A stretch of 64,000 bases of DNA from Frankia sp. AgB1.9. GTDB taxonomy: Bacteria > Actinomycetota > Actinomycetes > Frankiales > Frankiaceae. The notes below the pieces were generated by a model, which searched no databases, was not told the DNA's origin, and was given only the letters and a program-made list of their open reading frames with translations. This document shows, piece after piece, positions 42,965-51,826 of the stretch (positions within the stretch are counted from its first letter, which is position 1; the number at the start of each line of letters is the position of its first letter). A program made the position numbers and the translations under genes. The stretch is from the NCBI RefSeq assembly GCF_016786355.1, contig NZ_JADWYX010000049.1, forward strand, positions 1 to 64,000. Reading direction: 5' to 3'.

Positions 42965-43702
42965 TCAGATCCCTCCGTCGGCCGCGAAGTTGGCGCCGTT
43001 GACGTAGCTGGAGACGTCGCTGGCGAGGAAGAGCACCACGTTCGCGATCTCCTCGGCGTTGCCGAGCCGGCCGAGCGGGATGCGGTTGGTGTACATGGCG
43101 CGGACGTTGGCCGGCATGCCGGCCGCGTGGTCGGTCTCGGTGACGCCCGGGCTCACCAGGTTGACCCGGATGCCCTTGGCGCCGAGCTCCTTGCACAGCG
43201 ACCGGGTCAGGCCGATCAGGCCGGTCTTGGCCGCCGTGTAGTGCGCGCGGTTCGGCACGCCGACGACGCCCGCGCCGGAGCCGACGTTGATGACCGAGCC
43301 GGAGTCGCCCAGCAGCGGCAGCGCGCCCTGGGTGACGAGGTGGGTGGCGGTCAGGTTCGTCATGAGGACCGAGCTCCAGTCCTCGAACGAGAGCTGGTCG
43401 TAGGGGACGTGGTTGATCGTGCCGACGTTGTTCACGACGATGTCGAGGCCGCCGAGGTGGGTCCCGGTGGCCTCGAGCAGCGCCGCGAGGGCCGCCCGGT
43501 CGTTGGCGTCGGCGATCATCACCAGGTGGTTGCCGCCGGTCTCCTTCAGCTCGCGGCGCAGGCTGTCCGCCGCCTCGCTCTCCTGGGAGTGGCTGACGAC
43601 GACATGGGCGCCGGCGCGGGCCAGACCGAGGGCGACCGCGCGGCCGATCCCGCGGGTGCCACCGGTCACGAGCGCACGCTTGCCGGCCAGGTCAGCGAAC
43701 AT
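42965..43702 (-). CDS. Polyketide ketoreductase (SDR family)
   Basis: Encodes 245 aa of the FabG-like short-chain dehydrogenase/reductase family, NADPH-dependent. TGGTRGIG is the cofactor motif, NNVGT the structural Asn motif, and the catalytic Ser and Tyr lie in INVGSGAG and YTAAKTG. ATG 43702 has GAGGAG 5 nt upstream; a longer frame to 43834 overlaps the chain length factor gene. A ketoreductase in a type II cluster argues against a plain spore-pigment pathway, as whiE-type clusters lack one. By analogy with PdmG it may reduce a keto group on a late chain position (inference). Confidence 0.88.
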   Translation of the reverse strand: MFADLAGKRALVTGGTRGIGRAVALGLARAGAHVVVSHSQESEAADSLRRELKETGGNHLVMIADANDRAALAALLEATGTHLGGLDIVVNNVGTINHVPYDQLSFEDWSSVLMTNLTATHLVTQGALPLLGDSGSVINVGSGAGVVGVPNRAHYTAAKTGLIGLTRSLCKELGAKGIRVNLVSPGVTETDHAAGMPANVRAMYTNRIPLGRLGNAEEIANVVLFLASDVSSYVNGANFAADGGI

Positions 43703-43752
43703 CGGGCTCCTCATTTCGGGCGAACGGATCGGAAGGCCGGTTACCGCGCCGC

Positions 43753-45063
43753 TCACGCGGGCCGGCGCAGGACGAGCACGCTGTTGAAGCCGCCGAAGCC
43801 ACGCGCGACGACCATCGCCACCCGGGCGGCGCACGGCCGAGGCTCACGGACCAGGTCCAGGCCGTAGGCCGGGTCCGGCTCGTCGAGGTTGCCGACCGCG
43901 GGCAGCACCCCGTCGCGCAGCGCGAGCAGCGCCGTGGCGGTCGAGAGCGCGGACCCGCCGGCGCACAGCCGGCCGATCAGGCCCTGGGGGGCCGTCACCG
44001 GGACCGCGGCGGCGCCGAACACGTCGCGCAGTGCCGCGGCCTCCAGCGCGTCGAGGTCCCGCGAGCCGGCGCCGTCGGCGAAGACGACGTCCACCTCACC
44101 CGCCTCGACGCCGGCGTCGGCGAGGGCCCGGCGCATCGCGACGGCCAGCCACAGCGGGCTCGGCGCGGCCTGGCTGTGGTGGTAGGCGTCGTGGGTGGCG
44201 GCGTAGCCGGCGATCTCGCCGTAGATCTTGGCCGCGCCGCGCTCGGCCGCCGCCGCCGGATGCTCGACGAGCAGCGTCGCGCCGCCCTCGCCGGGCAGGT
44301 AGCCGTTCGCCCGGACGTCGAACGGCTTGTAGGCGGCCTGGGCCCGGGTGGCCGTGCTGACCCGCCCGCTGGACAGGTGGCAGGTCAGCGCGTACGGGGT
44401 GAGGCCGGACTCGGCGGCGCCGGCGAGCACGCTGGCGGTGCCGCGCCGGATCGTGCGCCGCGCCGCCGCGAGGCTGTCGACCCCGCCCGTGCCGTCCGCG
44501 ACGACGACTCCCGACGGGCCTTTGAGCCCGTGGCGGATCGAGGTCTGGCCGGTGGTCGCCGCGTAGAACCAGGCGATCGACTGGTAGACGCTGACCGCGC
44601 CGCGGCCTCGGGTGTGCAGCCGGGACAGCTCCCGCTGGCCGAAGTCGTTCCCGCCCGACCCGGCGCCGAAGACGACCGACGTGTCGTAGGCGTCCCGGCT
44701 GGACGGGTCGTAGCCGGCGTCGTCGAGGGCCAGCCTGCTCGCCGCCATGCCGAACCAGGTCCAGCGGTCCGTCTGCACGATGAAGCGGTTGTCGAGGTAG
44801 CGGTTCGGGTCGAAGTCGGGGACCTGCCCGGCGATCCGGGCGGCGTACCCGGACGCGTCGAACCGGCTGATCGGCGTGATCGCGAGGTCGCCGCGCAGCG
44901 TCGCCGCCCAGTGCTCCTCGACGCCGATCCCGCTCGGCGCGACCACCCCGAGGCCGGTGACGACCGGCCTGGTCAGCGGCGAGTGCCGCTCCGTCAGGTC
45001 GGGCGCCGGTCTGGTCGCTGTGGTCACTGTGGTCGCCGCGGTCACGGTGGTCGCCGGGGTCAC
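43753..45063 (-). CDS. Type II PKS chain length factor (KS-beta)
   Basis: Encodes 436 aa. It is homologous to the KS-alpha encoded upstream but lacks the catalytic Cys: the active-site region reads VVVADGTGGVDSLAAARR, with Gly191 near where other CLFs often carry Gln and KS-alpha carries Cys. The remaining thiolase fold (GYLPGEGGATLLVEH, GGSALSTATALLAL, GFGGFNSVLVLRRP) is complete. It pairs with KS-alpha and sets polyketide chain length. The start is GTG 45063, 37 nt after the KS-alpha stop. The first 20 residues are a Thr/Ala/Val repeat, so an internal GTG is possible. Confidence 0.92.
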   Translation of the reverse strand: MTPATTVTAATTVTTATRPAPDLTERHSPLTRPVVTGLGVVAPSGIGVEEHWAATLRGDLAITPISRFDASGYAARIAGQVPDFDPNRYLDNRFIVQTDRWTWFGMAASRLALDDAGYDPSSRDAYDTSVVFGAGSGGNDFGQRELSRLHTRGRGAVSVYQSIAWFYAATTGQTSIRHGLKGPSGVVVADGTGGVDSLAAARRTIRRGTASVLAGAAESGLTPYALTCHLSSGRVSTATRAQAAYKPFDVRANGYLPGEGGATLLVEHPAAAAERGAAKIYGEIAGYAATHDAYHHSQAAPSPLWLAVAMRRALADAGVEAGEVDVVFADGAGSRDLDALEAAALRDVFGAAAVPVTAPQGLIGRLCAGGSALSTATALLALRDGVLPAVGNLDEPDPAYGLDLVREPRPCAARVAMVVARGFGGFNSVLVLRRPA

Positions 45064-45100
45064 TGAGGCTCCGTGGGTGTCATGGGGTCTGGCGTGGGTG

Positions 45101-46408
45101 TCATGCCGCTTTCCGCGGGGCCGTCAGCACGATGGCCGACTGGAAACCGCCGAAGCCGCTGCCGACCGACAACGCGACGTCGACCTTGTGGTCCCGGGCG
45201 ACGTTCGGCACGTAGTCGAGGTCGCACTCGGGGTCGGGCTTCGAGTAGTTCGCCGTCGGCGGGACGACGTCGTGCTCGATGGTCAGCGCGCAGGCGGCGA
45301 CCTCGATGGAGCCGATCGCGCCGAGCGAGTGCCCGACCATGGACTTCAGCGAGCTGACCGGCACCTGGTAGGCGTGCGCGCCGAGCGAGCGCTTGAAGGC
45401 GGCCGTCTCGTGTCGGTCGTTCTGCTTGGTGCCGGAGCCGTGCGCGTTGACGTAGTCGACGGCCGACGGGTCGACCCTGGCCTCGTCGAGGGCGAGCCGG
45501 ATCGCCTCGGCCATCTCCAGCCCGTCGGGGCGCAGGCCCGTCATGTGGAAGGCGTTGGAGCGCGACGCGTAGCCGCCGACCTCGGCGTAGATGTGCGCGC
45601 CACGGGCGACGGCCCGCTCGTACTCCTCCAGGACGAGGACCGCGGAGCCCTCGCCCATGACGAAGCCGTCGCGGGTCGCGTCGAACGGCCTCGACGCGTG
45701 TTCCGGGTCGTCGTTGCGGGCGGAGGTCGCCCGGATCGCGTCGAAGCAGGCGATCGAGATCGGGGACAGCGGCGCGTCGGAGGCGCCGGCGATCATGATG
45801 TCGGCCTCGCCGTCGACGATGAGCTGGTGGGCGTACCCGAGCGCGTCGATGCCCGAGGTGCAGCCGGTCGAGACGACGAACGCCGGGCCGTGGGCGCCGA
45901 ACCGGGTCGCCACCTCCGTGGCCAGGCAGCTCGGGACCAGCGCGTGGTACAGGAACTGGCTGGCGTAGCGGGGGTCGACCTCCCAGTGTCTGCCACCGTC
46001 GGAGACCGCGACGTACTCGTTCTCCAGCCGGGTGGTGGCACCGACGGCGCTGCCGAGGCTGACCCCGACCACCGGGCCGCCCGGGTCCTGGACCGCCCCG
46101 CTGGCCGAGCCGGTGCCGGCCGGCCCGCCCAGCTCCAGGCCCGCGTCGGCGACCGCCTCCGCGGCCGCGACGAGGGCGAACTGGACGAACCGGTCGTTGC
46201 GGGCGATCTCCCGGGGGGTCAGGCCGGCGGCCAGCGGGTCGAAGTCGCATTCGGCCGCGACCTGGGAGCGAAACGGGGTCGGGTCGAAGAAGGACAGCCG
46301 GCGGGTCGCGGTCCGCCCCTCGGTGATCAACGACCAGAACTCCTTGCGGCTGGTGCCGCCGGGAGCGACCACGCCGACGCCGGTGACGGCCGTACGCCTG
46401 CGGCTCAT
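45101..46408 (-). CDS. Type II PKS ketosynthase (KS-alpha)
   Basis: Encodes 435 aa, the condensing enzyme that elongates the poly-beta-ketone on the acyl carrier protein. The active-site triad is Cys183 ([14 protein letters not shown]), His323 (NAHGSGT) and His360 (VGHSLGA). [11 protein letters not shown] near the C-terminus is characteristic. Its start overlaps the cupin gene's stop by four bases. A 15-residue Gly/Ala-rich insert lies near residues 94-110. Together with the CLF and ACP it forms the minimal PKS. Confidence 0.95.
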   Translation of the reverse strand: MSRRRTAVTGVGVVAPGGTSRKEFWSLITEGRTATRRLSFFDPTPFRSQVAAECDFDPLAAGLTPREIARNDRFVQFALVAAAEAVADAGLELGGPAGTGSASGAVQDPGGPVVGVSLGSAVGATTRLENEYVAVSDGGRHWEVDPRYASQFLYHALVPSCLATEVATRFGAHGPAFVVSTGCTSGIDALGYAHQLIVDGEADIMIAGASDAPLSPISIACFDAIRATSARNDDPEHASRPFDATRDGFVMGEGSAVLVLEEYERAVARGAHIYAEVGGYASRSNAFHMTGLRPDGLEMAEAIRLALDEARVDPSAVDYVNAHGSGTKQNDRHETAAFKRSLGAHAYQVPVSSLKSMVGHSLGAIGSIEVAACALTIEHDVVPPTANYSKPDPECDLDYVPNVARDHKVDVALSVGSGFGGFQSAIVLTAPRKAA

Positions 46409-46848
46409 GTCGTACCGACCGGTGTATGAGGTGCCGCCGCCTGGGCCGGGGAGAGTTCCTCGGTGTCCACGTGGCCCAGGTCGGGCCGGGGCGCGAGCGG
46501 GCCGGAGCAGAAGACGAAGAAGGCGGTCTCGCTGCCGGTGTTGACGAGCCGGTGGCGGGTTCCGACGGGGATCAGCACACCGCTCTCAGCGGGCAGCGTG
46601 TACTCCTCGCCGTTGAACCGGGCGGTGACCTCGCCGCGCACGCAGAAGAGGAACTCCTCCGAGTACGGGTGCCAGTGCTCGGTGACGATCTCGCCGGGGG
46701 CGAGCGTCAGCGTGCCCATGAAGCCGGCCTTCGAACCGACGGTCAGCGGCGAGAGGATCGTGCGGATGTCGCCGCCACGGCGCCGGTTGGCCGTGACGTC
46801 GTGGATGGAGACGACCTTCGGCGCCGCGGGCGCGGTCCCGGCGGTCAT
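46405..46848 (-). CDS. Cupin-domain polyketide cyclase/oxygenase
   Basis: Encodes 147 aa with one cupin barrel: the first metal-binding motif [17 protein letters not shown] and the second [12 protein letters not shown] are intact. Such cupins (WhiE-ORFII, TcmJ, PdmL-like) accompany type II PKS genes and help correct cyclisation. ATG 46848 overlaps the aromatase stop by four bases. A longer frame to 47139 is inside the aromatase gene and is rejected. Confidence 0.87.
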   Translation of the reverse strand: MTAGTAPAAPKVVSIHDVTANRRRGGDIRTILSPLTVGSKAGFMGTLTLAPGEIVTEHWHPYSEEFLFCVRGEVTARFNGEEYTLPAESGVLIPVGTRHRLVNTGSETAFFVFCSGPLAPRPDLGHVDTEELSPAQAAAPHTPVGTT

Positions 46849-47324
46849 CGGGCGGTCCCGGCGGCGAGCGCGGCCGCGGCGGCCAGCTTCTCGACCTTTT
46901 CCTTGATGGATGCCTGTTCGCGCGGGGTGTTCGTGTTGATGCGCACCACCATGCCCGCGGTGTCGACCGGCGCGGTTGGCTTCATACGGAAGTCCTGGAC
47001 CCAGCGCATACGGGTGCCGGCTCCCTCCGCCAGGTAGGTCCACTCGATGTGCATGAACTCGAAGGGACCGGTCTCGACGCGGTAGGCGCGGACCCGGTGG
47101 TTCACCGGGTCGACGGTGCGCTCGGAGACCCAGCTCCACACCTGGCCGTTCTCGTCGGGATGCATCGTCAGGCGGAACTTGAAGGTGTTGTCGCGGGCCT
47201 CGAGAATCTCCACCGAGGCGTACTCGGTGAACAGCTGTGGCCAGGTCGTGAGGTCGTTGGTGAGCCTGAAGACGGATTCGAGGTCGGCGTCGACGTAGAT
47301 CGAGTTGTCGGTGTGGCCGTTCAC
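46845..47324 (-). CDS. Polyketide aromatase/cyclase (TcmN/SRPBCC type)
   Basis: Encodes 159 aa with a START/SRPBCC fold. It begins NSIYVDADLESVFRLTNDLTTWPQLFTEY and continues through VWSWVSERTVDP and MHIEWTYLAEGAGTRMRWVQDF, as in TcmN-N, WhiE-ORFVI and PdmD. It should catalyse first-ring cyclisation and aromatisation of the nascent chain. GTG 47324 is preceded by GAGGAG 9 nt upstream. A 179-nt gap separates it from the ACP gene upstream; the downstream neighbours are tightly coupled. Confidence 0.9.
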   Translation of the reverse strand: MNGHTDNSIYVDADLESVFRLTNDLTTWPQLFTEYASVEILEARDNTFKFRLTMHPDENGQVWSWVSERTVDPVNHRVRAYRVETGPFEFMHIEWTYLAEGAGTRMRWVQDFRMKPTAPVDTAGMVVRINTNTPREQASIKEKVEKLAAAAALAAGTAR

Positions 47325-47503
47325 GGGGGGTCTCCTCGGGGGGTTTCGGCGTCTCGGGCGGCGGTGTGGCAGGTGGGTGCGGGCCCGCCCATTCACCCGG
47401 TGGGCTCGGCGTTCTCGAGGTGCGTGTTGGCGCGACGTCACGAGGCTCTCGCCCGTCGGCTGGCCGGCTCGCGGGCGGCCAGCTGGAACGGAGAAAACCC
47501 AGG

Positions 47504-47749
47504 TCAGGCGGCCAGTTCTGGATTCACGGCGGCGAGGATGTCGGCAAGGGTGTAACCGGGCGGCGGGTCGGCCGGCAGTTCCACACCGACCGACTCGGCG
47601 ACCTCCGACTGCAGTTGAAGGTAGGCCAGCGAGTCCAGTCCGATGTCCTCGAACGTGACGTCGAGCGTGGCCGGCAGGTCGTCCTCGGGAAGTCCGGCCC
47701 GCGTGACGAGGAATTCAAAGAGGGCGGCGGAGTCCCACTGCTGGGGCAT
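47504..47749 (-). CDS. Type II PKS acyl carrier protein
   Basis: Encodes 81 aa. Ser40 in the motif DIGLDSLAY is the phosphopantetheine attachment site, and the helix II sequence LQLQSEVAESVGVELP matches aromatic PKS carrier proteins. ATG 47749 has GGAGGT 7 nt upstream. It carries the growing poly-beta-ketone between KS/CLF and the cyclases. Confidence 0.93.
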   Translation of the reverse strand: MPQQWDSAALFEFLVTRAGLPEDDLPATLDVTFEDIGLDSLAYLQLQSEVAESVGVELPADPPPGYTLADILAAVNPELAA

Positions 47750-48189
47750 GTTTTTACCTCCGGAGGGTGCGCTTGTCATAGAACTACCACTAACGCGCGG
47801 CTTGATGGGCCGGAACTCGCCCCGGATGTCACCGCCGTCACCTTCCTGCCAACCACTCTGACTGCGATCGGGAAATCCGTCGCGGCGGATCGGCGGAAAC
47901 TCTCGTCGAAACCTCGATGAAAATGGGGTGGCGACGCGGGGTGGCGGCAATTACAGGATGCCGGACGCCGACCCGACAAATGCCCGTCAACGTCCGGTAA
48001 ACCGTTACCTCAATGCCACGCGATAGCCCGGGAGGCGGGCACGCGAGGAGAGGCCTTTCTCGGGCGATGGGTGCCCGAGCCCAGGCCAACGGTCAGCCGC
48101 GGGCCGAAAGGCCGCGTGCCGCGTGAGTGGTGCGCTGGACCGGGCCCGGATGCCGGCCCCGGTCACACGGAGGCCCCGCCCGGCCCGCC
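47750..48189. other. Spacer between cyclase and ACP genes
   Basis: 440 nt with no supported gene. Some stretches (about 47760-47800 and 47880-48000) are less GC-rich than genes nearby, so a promoter for the ACP-led part of the cluster may lie here. No strong hairpin was seen. Confidence 0.45.
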
Positions 48190-48525
48190 TCAGCCGGCCG
48201 GCGGCGCCGTCCAGGTGTAGAAGCTACGGGCCATCGCGTCTCGCGGGCCCTGCCAGGTCGCGGGGTCGTAGGCGGTGATGTAGCTCTCGAGCTTGGTGTT
48301 GACGTCGACGAACAGCGGGTGTTCGCGAACATTCGCCAGCGGCGCATTGATGCTGTTCTCCGCCTCGATGAGGTGGAAGTACAGACCGTGGAAGGCGAAC
48401 AGCTCCCGGCGCGACACCCCGACGAGGTGCGGCAGTTCACCGGCGTCGGACTCGCCGAAAATCTGGGCGACTGTTTCCTCGTCCGACGGGTTCATCCGGG
48501 CCACGATCAGCGTCCGGTGGCTCAC
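48190..48525 (-). CDS. TcmI-family polyketide cyclase
   Basis: Encodes 111 aa of the polyketide synthesis cyclase family (PF04673; TcmI, WhiE-ORFVII). The opening LIVARMNPSDEETVAQIFGESD and the core LPHLVGVSRRELFAFHGLYFHLIE are diagnostic. It closes later rings. GTG 48525 is preceded by GGGAGGT. It is the first gene of the cluster, 440 nt upstream of the ACP gene. Confidence 0.92.
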   Translation of the reverse strand: MSHRTLIVARMNPSDEETVAQIFGESDAGELPHLVGVSRRELFAFHGLYFHLIEAENSINAPLANVREHPLFVDVNTKLESYITAYDPATWQGPRDAMARSFYTWTAPPAG

Positions 48526-48914
48526 CGCGTACCTCCCGTCGGCGCCTCGCGCCGCACGGACGTGCGCGGTTGGGTTCTCGGCACTGTGTCTCTCCTCACA
48601 GCTTTCATCGGTCGATCCGGCCGAGCCGTGAGAACCGTCCGGCCCCACTCCGGCGTCGGTGCCGGCGGCCGCGTTGACGCGACGGCGCGTCGGCGGCAAT
48701 GGATGCGACGGTGGCGGGCGGCGGGTTCCCGGCCGCACCCGTCGGGCGACCGGCACGCCCGGACCACTGTTTCGCACCCACTGGCGGTGCGGTGTCTCGG
48801 GAGGAAGTGTGCGGCAAAACGCCAACGCTCGTGCGCCATTCCAGTCCAACCACCATGGCAACTAGTTGCGGTGGCATCGTCCTGCCACAATCAACAATTC
48901 GAAACACAACGGTG
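48526..48914. other. Promoter region of the polyketide cluster
   Basis: 389 nt between the regulator stop and the first cyclase gene, with no gene seen. Around 48855-48925 the sequence is clearly less GC-rich (AACTAGTTGCGG, ACAATCAACAATTCGAAACA) than anything in the neighbouring genes. This is a likely site for a regulated promoter or, on the regulator side, its 3' end. Confidence 0.5.
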
Positions 48915-50108
48915 CTACAACCAACCCTTCCGCTGGGCCAGCAGAGCCGCCTGGAACCGGCTGCGCGCGTCGAGCCGGTGCATCAGCTCCGCGACCATCC
49001 GGCGGACCGTACGCACGGAGACCCCCAGCGCCCTGGCCACCGCCTCGTCCTTGAGCCCGTCGGCGAGTAAGGCCAGCAGCAGCAGCTCCGCGGCCGAGAG
49101 CGCCTGCTCCGTCGTCTCCTCGGCGGCCGGCTGGTCTGCGCCGGCGGCCCCGACGCAGGGCTCGACGGCTCCGGGATCCTCCGCGGCCGCCTGGGCCGAC
49201 CCGTTGGCCGCGGCGGTCCGCCCGTTGGCGGACCGCTCGGTGAGCCCCGCGGCCGGCAGGCTCGCGGCCAGCCAGTTGTCGGCCCGGTCGTCGTCCGCCA
49301 CCGGCTCGACCTGCCGCGCCTCGGCCCGTCCGAGGGGGTCGGCGTTCCCCCACATCTGGTCGAACATCGCGCCGGCGAGGAGGGCGACGTCCGGGGTGCG
49401 GATCACCAGCGCGCCGCCGCCCGGCAGCGACGCGAACCGGACGACGCCGACCCGGCGGTCGACCACCGTGATGTCGAGCGACGGGTCGTCCGCGAGCCGG
49501 ATCTCGGCGCCGGCCGCGACGATGTCGGCCAGGTGCTCGAGCCGGGGCAGCACCCAGGCGAGCCCGGCCCGCGGCCGGGCCACGACGGTCCGCACCGCGA
49601 CCCCCCGGCGCAGCGCCTCCAGCTCCAGCGGGAGCAGCTCCGCGGCGATCGCGGACAGCGTCGTGCGGGTGCGGACCGAGAGCACCTCGTGCCGGGCGCC
49701 GGCGATCATCGCGGAGAGCTCGACGCGCAGGCCCTCCGTCGTGGTTGGCCGCAACAGGTCAGTCTCACCGCTCGCGAGCATCGAGCGGCTGGCCATGAAC
49801 TCGGTGACCAGGGTGCCCACCTGGGCATGCGCCCGGACCAGGTGCTCGTGCTGGCGGATCAGCTGCTCGTGCCGGTCCTGGATGAGCTGCGCCAGCGGCG
49901 CCTCGGGGTGGACCGCGAGCAGGTGACCGGGCCGGTTGACGTCCGGCACGAGCAGCGACAGCGTGATCAGCCGGTCGCGAGCGGCCGCGACCAGCGCCGT
50001 CGGCTGGCCGAGGCTGTCGCTGACTGCCTGGATGTCGAGGTCCTCGTCGCGCAGCCACAGCCGATAGGCGGCTTGGGTCACGTCGTCCAGGCCCAGCAGA
50101 TCTAGCAC
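48915..50108 (-). CDS. LuxR-type transcriptional regulator with TrmB-like N-terminus
   Basis: Encodes 397 aa. The N-terminal 60 residues (LGLDDVTQAAYRLWL, IQAVSDSLGQPTALV) look like a TrmB/winged-helix segment. A phospholipase D-like or ligand-binding middle domain follows (ELSAMIAGARHEVLSVRT to GVVRFASLPGGGALVIRTPDV). The LuxR/GerE helix-turn-helix lies at the C-terminus: LLALLADGLKDEAVARALG then VSVRTVRRMVAELMHRL. GTG 50108 has GGAGG 5 nt upstream. It is placed between the conservon (upstream) and the polyketide cluster (downstream), all on one strand, which makes it the best candidate pathway regulator. Confidence 0.85.
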   Translation of the reverse strand: MLDLLGLDDVTQAAYRLWLRDEDLDIQAVSDSLGQPTALVAAARDRLITLSLLVPDVNRPGHLLAVHPEAPLAQLIQDRHEQLIRQHEHLVRAHAQVGTLVTEFMASRSMLASGETDLLRPTTTEGLRVELSAMIAGARHEVLSVRTRTTLSAIAAELLPLELEALRRGVAVRTVVARPRAGLAWVLPRLEHLADIVAAGAEIRLADDPSLDITVVDRRVGVVRFASLPGGGALVIRTPDVALLAGAMFDQMWGNADPLGRAEARQVEPVADDDRADNWLAASLPAAGLTERSANGRTAAANGSAQAAAEDPGAVEPCVGAAGADQPAAEETTEQALSAAELLLLALLADGLKDEAVARALGVSVRTVRRMVAELMHRLDARSRFQAALLAQRKGWL

Positions 50109-50246
50109 GTGCTCCTCCGACCGGTCACCGACCGCTGGCAAGGCCGACCGGCTCGCCCGGCGGCCCCCACCGGCCCTGACGCCGCCCCCTCCGGCGTCCA
50201 AGCCCTGCGCTCGTGGAACAGCTGCGCCTGGCGCGCACCGGTCTGC

Positions 50247-51002
50247 TCACCGGGCCGCGCACGGCCGAGGGCGAGCAGGTCGGCGTTCCAGGCGGCTGGC
50301 CGGTGCCCCGCGGTGCCGCGGCCGAGGCTCCCACCTCGACCACGCCACCGCGACGGCGCCGGACCGTGCCTCGCTCAGGTGCCGGCGAGGTCGTGCTCCC
50401 GGTTCTCCTGTCGCGACCACGTCCAGCGCGTGCCGCACGAGGGCGACCAGCGTCTGACGGACGGACTCGCGCCGCCGGGCGTCGCACATGACGACCGGAC
50501 GGTTCGGCTCAAGGTCGAGCGCCTTGCGCACGTCGGCGACCTCGTACCGCTTGGCGCCGTCGAACTGGTTCAGCGCGATCAGGAACGGGATGTCCCGCTC
50601 CTCGAAGTAGTCGATCGCGGGGAAGGAGTCCGCCAGCCTGCGGGTGTCGACCAGCACCACGGCGCCGATCGCGCCGAGCACCAGCTCGTCCCACATGAAC
50701 CAGAAGCGGTCCTGCCCCGGCGTGCCGAACAGGTAGAGGATGACGCTGTCGAGCAGGCTGATCCGGCCGAAGTCCATGGCCACGGTGGTGGTCGTCTTGC
50801 CACCCACGGCCGACGTGTCGTCGATGCCGATGCTGGCGGACGTCATCGCCGCCTCCGTCGTCAGCGGGGTGATCTCGCTGACGGAGCCCACGAAGGTTGT
50901 CTTGCCCACCCCGAACCCACCGGCAATGATGATCTTTACCGGACTCGGGGATGGGGCGCCGTCATTCCTCGGCGCCCGCGCGTCAGAGGGCCTGTAGTCC
51001 AT
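50247..51002 (-). CDS. Conservon GTPase (CvnD-like)
   Basis: Encodes 251 aa, a small Ras-like GTP-binding protein of the bacterial conservon type. P-loop GGFGVGKTTFVGS, switch regions around ASIGIDDTSAVG, the LFGTPGQDRFWFMW variant of DxxG, and NQFD as the NKxD motif are visible. About 55 C-terminal residues (from ATGEPGARPRRH) are Arg/Pro-rich and beyond the usual 190-200 aa. The ATG start overlaps the DUF742 gene by 20 nt. In Streptomyces such GTPases work with the histidine kinase-like CvnA as a membrane-associated signalling complex. Confidence 0.9.
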   Translation of the reverse strand: MDYRPSDARAPRNDGAPSPSPVKIIIAGGFGVGKTTFVGSVSEITPLTTEAAMTSASIGIDDTSAVGGKTTTTVAMDFGRISLLDSVILYLFGTPGQDRFWFMWDELVLGAIGAVVLVDTRRLADSFPAIDYFEERDIPFLIALNQFDGAKRYEVADVRKALDLEPNRPVVMCDARRRESVRQTLVALVRHALDVVATGEPGARPRRHLSEARSGAVAVAWSRWEPRPRHRGAPASRLERRPARPRPCAAR

Positions 51003-51354
51003 CGAGCACCTTCTCGATCAGTGCCTGGTCGGGCCGGTTCGTAGGTCGTGCTGGCCGGTGCACCGTGACGAGTCCCGCGTCGAGCATGTCGCCGACGAGG
51101 ACCCTGACCACACCGACCGGAATGTTCAGCCGGGCGGAAATCTCCACAATGGACTGCAGCCGCAGGCAGAGCGCCGCGATGGCGCGCTGCTCGGGGTCGA
51201 GCGAACTGGCCGTGGCCCGCCCCTGCGACGTCGTCGTAACCAGGGCGACCAGCTCGAGCGAGCCCTTGTTGGGCCTGGTGCGTCCCCCGGTGACCGCATA
51301 GGGACGCACGACGGGCCCGGCCTCGTCGTCGAACCACTCCTCGTCTCGCGACAC
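50983..51354 (-). CDS. DUF742 protein (CvnC-like)
   Basis: Encodes 123 aa. The family hallmarks VRPYAVTGGRTRP, LCLRLQSIVEISARLNIPVGVVRVLVGDM and GLVTVHRP are present, as in CvnC of Streptomyces conservons, with a helix-turn-helix-like centre. GTG 51354 has AGGAGAG 6 nt upstream; an upstream TTG in frame has none. It overlaps the GTPase gene by 20 nt. Confidence 0.9.
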   Translation of the reverse strand: MSRDEEWFDDEAGPVVRPYAVTGGRTRPNKGSLELVALVTTTSQGRATASSLDPEQRAIAALCLRLQSIVEISARLNIPVGVVRVLVGDMLDAGLVTVHRPARPTNRPDQALIEKVLDGLQAL

Positions 51355-51406
51355 TCCGACTCTCCTGCCTGACAATTCCCGGTTCCTGCCTCGGATGCCT
51401 CAGCAC

Positions 51407-51826
51407 TCAGATGGGCAGAGCGGCCTGCATCTCGGCACGCAGCTCCGGCGTGAGGAACTCGCCCACCCTGGTGACCAGGAGCGCCATCTCGTAGGCGATC
51501 AGACCGATATCCGCGCCAGGGCTCGACAGGATCGCCATGCAGGCCCCGTCGCCGACGGCCGTGACGAACAGGAAACCCTGCTCCATCTCGACGATGGTCT
51601 GCCTGACGCTCCCCCCACCGAAGAAACGCCCCGCGCCGCGGGCCAGGCTGTTGAAGCCCGACGCGACGGCGGCCAGCTGGTCCGCCGTTGCCCGGTCCAT
51701 TCCCGCCGACGTGGCGAGAAGCAGACCGTCCGAGGAAAGCGCGATCGCGTAGGTGACCTCAGGCACCTTCTTCACGAGGTTGTTGAGCAGCCAGCTCATG
51801 TTCTCGGACGGCCCAACCGGGCTCAT
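51407..51826 (-). CDS. Roadblock/LC7 domain protein (CvnB-like)
   Basis: Encodes 139 aa. LNNLVKKVPEVTYAIALSSDG is the usual start of conservon roadblock proteins, followed by the GFNSLARGAGRFFGGG segment. These act as small adaptor or GTPase-activating-like proteins for the partner GTPase. The start codon overlaps the kinase gene's stop by one base (TGATG). Confidence 0.92.
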   Translation of the reverse strand: MSPVGPSENMSWLLNNLVKKVPEVTYAIALSSDGLLLATSAGMDRATADQLAAVASGFNSLARGAGRFFGGGSVRQTIVEMEQGFLFVTAVGDGACMAILSSPGADIGLIAYEMALLVTRVGEFLTPELRAEMQAALPI

